This document shows positions 43,196 to 49,034 of a stretch of DNA of 49,034 nucleotides, one piece after another (positions within the stretch are counted from its first letter, which is position 1; every line of letters starts with the position of its first letter). The stretch covers positions 1-49,034 of the forward strand of contig JAEKKV010000028.1 in NCBI GenBank assembly GCA_019510185.1. The letters are read 5' to 3'. The notes under the pieces were generated by a model. It saw only the letters and a program-made list of their open reading frames with translations, searched no databases and was not told where the DNA came from. This DNA is from Verrucomicrobiota bacterium. GTDB lineage: Bacteria > Verrucomicrobiota > Verrucomicrobiia > Opitutales > Opitutaceae. Made by a program: the position numbers and the translations under genes.

Positions 43196-44575
43196 ATGAA
43201 ATTACCTGCCGTGAAATCACCCTTTCCGCCCGACTTTGCCTGGGGCGCCGCCGCCGCCGCCTATCAAATCGAAGGTGCTTGGAATGAGGACGGGAAGGGG
43301 CCTTCCGTCTGGGACATGATGAGCCATCGTCCAGGCAAGATTGAACTCAATCATACCGGCGATGTCGCTTGTGATCACTACCATCGGTATGCTGAGGACG
43401 TGTCGCTGATGCAGGCAATCGGTCTGAACGCTTATCGCCTCTCCATAGCTTGGCCGCGCATTTTGCCAGACGGCACGGGGACGATAAACCCCAAGGGATT
43501 GGCCTTTTATGATCGCTTGGTCGATTCGTTGCTTGAGGCCGGGATTCAGCCATGGGTGACGCTTTTTCACTGGGACATGCCGCTCTCGCTTTATCAGCGC
43601 GGAGGATGGCTCAATCGCGAGGTGGTCGACTGGTTTGGCGATTACACGAAAGTGGTGGTCGAGGCGCTGGGTGATCGGGTGAAGCATTGGATGACGTTAA
43701 ATGAACCCCCCGTTTTCATTGCCCTCGGCCATCTTCATGGTGTGCATGCGCCGGGGGACAGGCTGCCAATGGGCCAGGTGTTGCGGGCGGCGCATCACAC
43801 CCTCATGGCCCATGGTCAAAGTGTGGCTGCAATCCGCGCGCACAGCCCGCAGCCGACGTTCGTGGGCTTTGCACCCACGGCTGGCGCGAAGGTTCCCGTG
43901 ACGGAATCCGCCGCCGATATCGAGGCGGCGCGGCAGACTTATTTCGGATTGAAAAAAGATACGGTCTGGGGGCTTTCGCTCTGGAACGATCCGGTGTACC
44001 TTGGGAAATACCCCGATGAGGCACCCGAAGTTTACGGTGACGATTGGCCCTCCGTTTCGGATGCCGATCTGAAACTTATTTCCCAGCCGTTGGATTTTAT
44101 CGGATATAACTGTTACACGGGCGATTTTGTAAAGGCGGACGCGTCCGGAAAACCGGAGATCGTGCCCTTCGAAAGAGGAAATCCAACGGGGACGTTGAAC
44201 TGGTTGCAGCTCATTCCCGACGCCCTGTATTGGGCGGCGCGTTTTCAGATGGAGCGCTATGGTCGAAAACCTTTTGTCGTGACGGAGAACGGGCTCTGCA
44301 ATCTCGACTGGATTGCCTTGGACGGAAAGATTCACGACGCGCAGCGCGTGGACTACATCCATCGGTATCTTCTTGGCTTGAAACGCGCCGGGAGCGAAGG
44401 GTATCCGTTGGGCGGTTACTTTTATTGGTCGGTTATGGATAATTTCGAATGGGCGGAGGGCTACAGGCCTCGGTTCGGACTTATTCATGTGAATTACGAG
44501 ACGCAAAAGCGGACCATGAAGGAATCCGCTCATTGGTATCGTGAGGTGATCCGCACCCATGGTGCCTGTCTTTAA
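43196..44575 (+). CDS. GH1 beta-glucosidase
   Basis: 459 residues from ATG 43196; a TTG at 43100 would add 32 residues with no family match. The GH1 TIM barrel is complete: F-A-W-G-A-A-A-A-A-Y-Q-I-E-G-A near 14-28, acid/base E170 in T-L-N-E-P, nucleophile E364 in V-T-E-N-G, and the aglycone loop E-W-A-E-G-Y near the end. No signal peptide, so it cleaves imported beta-linked disaccharides in the cytoplasm. Gene order with the SGNH gene 38 nt downstream suggests one transcript. Confidence 0.95.
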   Translation: MKLPAVKSPFPPDFAWGAAAAAYQIEGAWNEDGKGPSVWDMMSHRPGKIELNHTGDVACDHYHRYAEDVSLMQAIGLNAYRLSIAWPRILPDGTGTINPKGLAFYDRLVDSLLEAGIQPWVTLFHWDMPLSLYQRGGWLNREVVDWFGDYTKVVVEALGDRVKHWMTLNEPPVFIALGHLHGVHAPGDRLPMGQVLRAAHHTLMAHGQSVAAIRAHSPQPTFVGFAPTAGAKVPVTESAADIEAARQTYFGLKKDTVWGLSLWNDPVYLGKYPDEAPEVYGDDWPSVSDADLKLISQPLDFIGYNCYTGDFVKADASGKPEIVPFERGNPTGTLNWLQLIPDALYWAARFQMERYGRKPFVVTENGLCNLDWIALDGKIHDAQRVDYIHRYLLGLKRAGSEGYPLGGYFYWSVMDNFEWAEGYRPRFGLIHVNYETQKRTMKESAHWYREVIRTHGACL

Positions 44576-44613
44576 ATCGCCGTTTGATTCGCTCGTTTAA
44601 CGAGACTCCATTC

Positions 44614-45369
44614 ATGAGCTCATTTCTTTTCCCCGGCGAAGGCCAACGTGTCCTGAAAATTCTGCCGCTGGGCGAATCCACCACCGAGGGCACGGGCGAT
44701 TTCCCCGGCGGATACCGCGGAGTGTTGCGCGAGAAGCTGGTTGCCGCGGGAATCCCGGTGGATTTCGTCGGTTCCCGCACCGAGAATTCGAAGGGGTTGG
44801 CCGATCCGGAGCACGAGGGGCATCCCGGCTACCGCATCGATTGGCTGCGCACCGGCAAGAGTGTGGAGGGGCTCTCATCTTCCGATCCGGTCGACGTCAT
44901 TCTCGAACGATTCAAACCCGATGTGATCCTGCTGCTCATGGGAACGAACAACCTTTATGTGGATCCGGCGGCTTCGGCCGCAGATGAGATGAAGGCGCTG
45001 TTAGAGGGGATTTTCCGGACGATGCCGATGGTGACGGTTGTTTTGGGGGGCGTCACGCCGATATTGCCTGGACCGAAGCCATGGAATTGCACTGTTCCCG
45101 AGGATGTAACGCCGCGGGTGCGGGATTATAACAATCGGCTGGCCACATTGGCGCGAAGTTTCCGATCAGAGAATCGCGTGGTCGTCTATGTTGACCATTC
45201 GTCGTGCGTCACCGGTCCGTCGGACTTGATGGCGGACGGAGTGCATCCCCTGGCTGTGGCCATGCAGCGGATGGCGGCGGCGTGGTTTGGGGCATTGGCC
45301 GGCATCTTGCGGCCTGCAGTTTCGCGGATGGACGTTGCGGGCGGAATGTCTGCATCTCAGGGCGAGTAG
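44614..45369 (+). CDS. SGNH/GDSL-type hydrolase
   Basis: 251 residues from ATG 44614 (a TTG at 44584 would add 10). SGNH blocks: I-L-P-L-G-E-S-T-T-E-G with nucleophile S22 (the Asp of GDS is Glu here), G-T-N-N near 110-113 (N112 oxyanion), and D208-x-x-H211 in D-G-V-H-P. It removes acyl groups, probably acetyl, from sugars. No signal peptide, so probably cytoplasmic and acting after import, with GH1 just upstream. Its stop overlaps the convergent giant-protein stop by 13 nt. Confidence 0.88.
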   Translation: MSSFLFPGEGQRVLKILPLGESTTEGTGDFPGGYRGVLREKLVAAGIPVDFVGSRTENSKGLADPEHEGHPGYRIDWLRTGKSVEGLSSSDPVDVILERFKPDVILLLMGTNNLYVDPAASAADEMKALLEGIFRTMPMVTVVLGGVTPILPGPKPWNCTVPEDVTPRVRDYNNRLATLARSFRSENRVVVYVDHSSCVTGPSDLMADGVHPLAVAMQRMAAAWFGALAGILRPAVSRMDVAGGMSASQGE

Positions 45370-48300
45370 GGAAGCGGCTGGAGAATGAACATTTGATCCC
45401 GTGGTGGAGCGCTGAGGCGTGTCACGAACACGGCCTGGCCGGCAGGCAGGAGATAGTTGTCCATGGAGGCAGATGATCCGGCTTTTCTCCACGTGGTCCC
45501 ATTATGGAAAAAGGTGAGCCAGCTCTTGCCGTTCCAAGCTTGCAGCGTGTCTGTCGTGGTTGGACTGGGCCCGGTGATCCAGCCAGAGGCAGCGCGAAAG
45601 CCGGTGCTGGCAAGCTTCACGTCGATAGGCTGCGGATTGGCCAAAAGAGTGGAGCCATTGGGTACGAATTGCCTGGGGGAGACTTCATGGACGCGGCCCA
45701 AAACAGTGAACACCAAGGCCGGCGATGATCGACGGAGTACCAACAATCCTGTGTCGGTAGAGAGGAGAACATTGTTCTGCGAAACCGAGAGGTCGCTGGC
45801 GTTGTACCAAGCATTTCCATTGTGAAAAAAAGTAACCCATTCGCCGTTGATCCGCAGTTGGAGGTTGTCAGCGGTGGCTGCTGTGGCACCGGTTTTGAAC
45901 AAGACCTTCGTTGTTCCGAAAAGGGTGCCGAGTGTGTCCACGGGGAACACCACGTAGGAATCGCCGGCGGCGACGAGTCGGGTGAGATCAACCTCGCTGG
46001 TGTTCAGGCTGAGGGTCGTTCCATTGACGGCGGTGATGGGGAAGGTCGCGCCCGCGGCCTTTCCGGACATCAGACGCAGGGCGTAGGGGGCGGCGGCATT
46101 ATCCCAGGCTCCGGCAGTCGTCGTGGTGATCGTACTCGGCGTCACCGCTTGCACGGCGCCACGGGCGATCGGGGCATCATCCAGAGGGACGGACACGGTC
46201 GAGGTGCTTTGCGCGCTGATGGTGATTTTTATGTACCCTTGCGGAATCGTGCCCGCCACGCCGGTGCCGACCCGCAGGCGGAGAAACCGATGTGGCCCGG
46301 TGGCCATTGTGGCGATGTCTCTGACCGTCGTGATCCGAGGACTGCCACTGGCGGTCTCACTCACCTTGGCTTTTCCGGTCCACGTGTTGGAGCCAGTGGC
46401 GAGATGCGTAATGGCGCTCCAGTTAATCAGGTCGGTGCTTGCTTCCACCACATAGTCAATTGGAGCTGGACTGAGACGCTTGAACTGGAGCGTCAGGACA
46501 TTGTTAAAACTGTCCAGCGTGGCCGGACCGGCCGGGCTGGGTGTGCCGGGTACCATTGCAGTGGCGTATTTTAACAGCGCGGGTACGCCGTCGTTGTCGG
46601 GGATGGCGGTATCGGCTACGGTGAAGCTTCCCAGATAAGTCAGCTTCCACTGTTGGTACGGAGTCGGGGGGCCGTAGGTTGCGGTGAGGCTGAGCGGGCG
46701 AGCCGGCATTTTCGCGGTTGTGCTCGCCGCATGAGGATTAGCGAGTACGGCGGTCGTACCAGTCCAGCCGGTAAACACCTGGCCGGCGGCGGGCGCGGCA
46801 GCGGAAATGGGAACCAAGGTGGTGGCGTTGTACAAACCGCCTCCCGAGCCGCCGTTAACCGTCAGCAAATATTGAAGAGCGGAGCCGCCGGTGGTGCCAA
46901 TTTTAACCTGGGCTTCATTGGAATAACCGGAGGCGGCCGCTGTGGAAATCGCCCGCACCCGGTAGGTATAGACGATGTTGGACGCCATAGTGGAGGCATT
47001 GTGATAATAGGCGGTGCTATTTGGTCCGACCGTGGCCACCAGAACGAACGGACCGGAGCCGCTTTTCCACTCGATCTGATAACCCGTTTCGTTGGGCGTG
47101 TTATCATTCCAAAAAAGCCACGCACGGTTACTCGCGACGCGTTGGGCGCTTAAATTGGTTGGAGCGGATAGCGGAATTGGCATGTAAGTCGCCGTGAGTG
47201 CAGCAGCGGCGTTTGGCATGACGAGGGTGGTGGATGCAGCCAAGGAATTGGCGAGACTGGAGGTGTCGCCACTCCAGCCGGCAAATTGCGAGCCGGAGGG
47301 CGGAGCATCCGCAACGACAGAGACCGTGGACCCGGAAGTGTAGCTGCCGCTGCCAGTGCCATGGCTTACGCTGAGAGTCCACAGGGTGGGCGCAGGGACG
47401 GGAATGACACTGTAAGTCGCCGTGAGCGCAGCAGCGGCGTTTGGCATGACGAGGGTGGTGGATGCGGCCAAGGGGTTGGCGAGTCCGGAGGTGTCGCCGG
47501 TCCAGCCGGCGAATTGCGAGCCGAAGGGCGGAGTATCCGCGACGACAGATACCGTCGACCCGGAGGTGTAACTGCCGCTGCCAGTGCCGTGGCTTACACT
47601 GAGAGTCCATGTCGGAATGGAAATGGGTGTGACCGTATAAGTCGCGGTTAGGGTGGCCGCGGCATTGGGCATGGTAAGGTTGGTGGAGGCGGCCGAGGCG
47701 TTGGCGAGATTAACGGTGTCGCCGGTCCATGCGGAGAACTGGGAGCCGCTGGGGGCGGCGTTGGCGTTGACGGGGACGACAGTGCCGGCGGTGTAGGCGC
47801 CGGAACCGGAGCCAGAGTTGACGTTCAGGGTCCAGGAGGTGGGGGGCGGCGGAGGCGGGGAAACGGTGGTGCCCATCCAAGAGGCTAGGTCGGAATCCAT
47901 TTGGGATTCCTCGGTGGTGGTGGGGATGCCCTTGACGAAGTAGGTCTTGCCGAGGGATCCCTTGAACTGGGGCGCCGGGGCGAAGAGGCCGCCGAAGACG
48001 ACCGGGGCGGCGCCTTCGCCGGCGACGAAGATGGCGGGGCGTACGGTGGCGCCGGAGACCTGGCCGGCAAGCACGCCATCGATGAAGAGCCGGACGGTGT
48101 TGCCGACCTTGCGCAAGCGCACGACGTGAGAGGAGCCCGGGACGATCACCTGGGTGGAGGTGAGGATTTCGTTGGTGCCGTTGATGCCGTTGGCGTAGCC
48201 GGCGAAGAACTTGTTCTGGGCGTAGTCGTAGCCGATGCCGGAGGCGACGGAGGTGGCGTCCTTGTTGAGGGTGGCGATCCAGGCGGTGGTGGAGAGATTG

Positions 48301-49034
48301 TGGACGGGGATGTTGATCGCGGCGGCGATGGTGAGGTCTTCGTCCACCGCCGGGGCGAGGAGGGTGTTGCCGTTGACGCCGGTCAGGATGCGCGTGGTGT
48401 CAAAGGTCATGGCGCGGGCGGAAGCCCCGGGGAAACTGGCCGCGACCGGGCGCTGGGCGGTGCCGGGGGCGGTGTATTTTTCCGTGGAGTTGGCCGCGTC
48501 GAAGATTTCTTGATAACAGCCGGAGACCAGGCTGCAGCTGGAAGAGTTCGGGTCGAAAGTGGCGAAGAGTCCTTGGATGCCGGGAGGGTCGACCGTGAAG
48601 TTGAGCGTGACGGTGGTCTGGGCGGTGGGGGCGACGCCGTTCAGGGCGGAGACGCTCACCTGGAGCTGGCTTTGGGTGATGCCGGAGAGGTCTTTGACCC
48701 GGATTTTTCCGGTGAAGCCGTCGATTTCGAGGGCGGAGCCGGCGACGGCGAAGGTGGGAGTGGGCGAGCCGGTCTGGGTTAAGGCGACGGTGCCGACGAC
48801 GGTGCCCGGCCCGGAGGCGGCACGCAGGGAGAAGCTTTGGCCGGAGGCGATCTGGGTGGGCTGCTGGTTGGCAGTGCCGGTGATCAGGGCATAGATGGCG
48901 TTGCCGATCGCGATATGGCCGGCGGGAGCGAAGTGGATGTTGTCCGACTGCATCGGAAGGTCGTCGGTATCGAAGAGGTAGATATTGGCATCGGCGGCGG
49001 CGATCAGGGCTTCCTGGACCCGGACGATGTCCAC
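45357..49034 (-). CDS. Giant modular secreted protein, SASA/SGNH end plus adhesion-like repeats (N-terminus outside window)
   Basis: 1,225 residues are in the window; the frame continues past 49034, so the start is unknown. Residues 1-55 are the end of a sialate-O-acetylesterase-like SGNH domain (D31-N-I-H34-F-A-P-A-G-H). A beta region (about 60-130), a LamG/concanavalin-like domain (about 150-390), then three divergent InlB-B-type repeats (about 398-622, each near 75 residues with F-x-x-W-x-G-D-T and L-T-A-T-Y), an FN3-like domain (about 625-710), and a fourth B-repeat (about 718-785) follow. The C-terminal 400 residues match my memory of a TIGR02597-type tail common in Verrucomicrobia. No PEP-CTERM tail. 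Likely cell-surface deacetylation of glycan. Confidence 0.8.
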   Translation of the reverse strand: MDIVRVQEALIAAADANIYLFDTDDLPMQSDNIHFAPAGHIAIGNAIYALITGTANQQPTQIASGQSFSLRAASGPGTVVGTVALTQTGSPTPTFAVAGSALEIDGFTGKIRVKDLSGITQSQLQVSVSALNGVAPTAQTTVTLNFTVDPPGIQGLFATFDPNSSSCSLVSGCYQEIFDAANSTEKYTAPGTAQRPVAASFPGASARAMTFDTTRILTGVNGNTLLAPAVDEDLTIAAAINIPVHNLSTTAWIATLNKDATSVASGIGYDYAQNKFFAGYANGINGTNEILTSTQVIVPGSSHVVRLRKVGNTVRLFIDGVLAGQVSGATVRPAIFVAGEGAAPVVFGGLFAPAPQFKGSLGKTYFVKGIPTTTEESQMDSDLASWMGTTVSPPPPPPTSWTLNVNSGSGSGAYTAGTVVPVNANAAPSGSQFSAWTGDTVNLANASAASTNLTMPNAAATLTATYTVTPISIPTWTLSVSHGTGSGSYTSGSTVSVVADTPPFGSQFAGWTGDTSGLANPLAASTTLVMPNAAAALTATYSVIPVPAPTLWTLSVSHGTGSGSYTSGSTVSVVADAPPSGSQFAGWSGDTSSLANSLAASTTLVMPNAAAALTATYMPIPLSAPTNLSAQRVASNRAWLFWNDNTPNETGYQIEWKSGSGPFVLVATVGPNSTAYYHNASTMASNIVYTYRVRAISTAAASGYSNEAQVKIGTTGGSALQYLLTVNGGSGGGLYNATTLVPISAAAPAAGQVFTGWTGTTAVLANPHAASTTAKMPARPLSLTATYGPPTPYQQWKLTYLGSFTVADTAIPDNDGVPALLKYATAMVPGTPSPAGPATLDSFNNVLTLQFKRLSPAPIDYVVEASTDLINWSAITHLATGSNTWTGKAKVSETASGSPRITTVRDIATMATGPHRFLRLRVGTGVAGTIPQGYIKITISAQSTSTVSVPLDDAPIARGAVQAVTPSTITTTTAGAWDNAAAPYALRLMSGKAAGATFPITAVNGTTLSLNTSEVDLTRLVAAGDSYVVFPVDTLGTLFGTTKVLFKTGATAATADNLQLRINGEWVTFFHNGNAWYNASDLSVSQNNVLLSTDTGLLVLRRSSPALVFTVLGRVHEVSPRQFVPNGSTLLANPQPIDVKLASTGFRAASGWITGPSPTTTDTLQAWNGKSWLTFFHNGTTWRKAGSSASMDNYLLPAGQAVFVTRLSAPPRDQMFILQPLPYSP
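47165..47850 (-). repeat. Three tandem coding repeats, two nearly identical in DNA
   Basis: Within the giant gene, DNA repeats of about 228 and 225 bp encode three B-repeat domains. The two near 47184 and 47412 share long identical blocks such as GTAAGTCGCCGTGAG and TGGCATGACGAGGG, so they arose by recent duplication or are kept alike by gene conversion; the third (about 47630-47850) is more diverged. Confidence 0.9.

Noticed and set aside
47165..47850. CRISPR-like or satellite array
   Set aside because: Repeats of about 75 codons in frame within a gene; no unique spacers of constant size.

Overview
The window looks like chromosomal DNA of a high-GC, Gram-negative verrucomicrobium, most likely from the Opitutaceae or a close relative. 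This is inference from gene content: a lipid A/Kdo transferase (outer membrane), an exosortase, a Porin_5-like porin, pseudopilins with a DUF1559-like body, secreted glycoside hydrolases, and a giant modular secreted protein ending in a TIGR02597-like tail. There are few Shine-Dalgarno sequences before start codons. There is no rRNA, CRISPR array, insertion sequence or phage module; one tRNA-Leu(GAG) is present.

Layout. 1-167 is the 3' end of a GH43-like gene. 306-1720 is a divergent pair: a secreted metallo-beta-lactamase-fold protein with a degraded metal site and an HxlR regulator, with a good palindromic operator between them. 1721-2318 holds an inverted repeat and the tRNA. 2319-4064 encodes an arginine/glycine-rich, probably RNA-binding protein of unknown function with its own terminator. 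4150-16890 is a run of twelve tightly packed minus-strand genes, read as HIT, phoH-like, pgpH-like, ybeY, recO, nuclease-helicase fusion, pyrR, pyrB, pyrC, CPBP protease, thiL, tsaE. It mixes RNA maturation, c-di-AMP turnover, DNA repair, pyrimidine synthesis and cofactor/tRNA modification.

17014-21299 is a plus-strand envelope/lipid group: fabF, a YjdF-like membrane protein, an exosortase and waaA (Kdo transferase), the last two overlapping by 4 nt. 21296-24397 is a minus-strand NitT/TauT-type ABC transporter (ATPase plus double permease) with no binding protein nearby. 24537-27122 is an SNF2 helicase.

27365-35816 is a phosphate cluster: outer-membrane porin, pstS, pstC, pstA, pstB, phoU, then convergent pit and a DUF47 partner. 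It has strong terminators after the porin, after pstS and between phoU and pit, and a Pho-box-like repeat before pstC. PstC and PstA both carry unusual insertions between their first and second membrane segments. A YdcF/ElyC-like protein follows (35865-36653).

36723-49034 is a carbohydrate-use locus: a LacI regulator divergent from a GH43 enzyme across a 26-bp near-perfect palindrome, a small secreted protein, a secreted GH39/GH5-like clan-A hydrolase, a pseudopilin, a GH1 beta-glucosidase, an SGNH esterase-like protein, and the C-terminal 1,225 residues of a giant secreted esterase-like protein cut by the window edge. The likely logic is extracellular deacetylation and cleavage of a plant or algal heteroglycan, import, and cytoplasmic hydrolysis, with LacI sensing a sugar.

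No single element is certainly a new system. The best candidates for under-described biology are the RecB-type nuclease-XPD helicase fusion, the RGG-like protein, the enlarged PstC/PstA pair, and the co-organised promoters in the carbohydrate locus.
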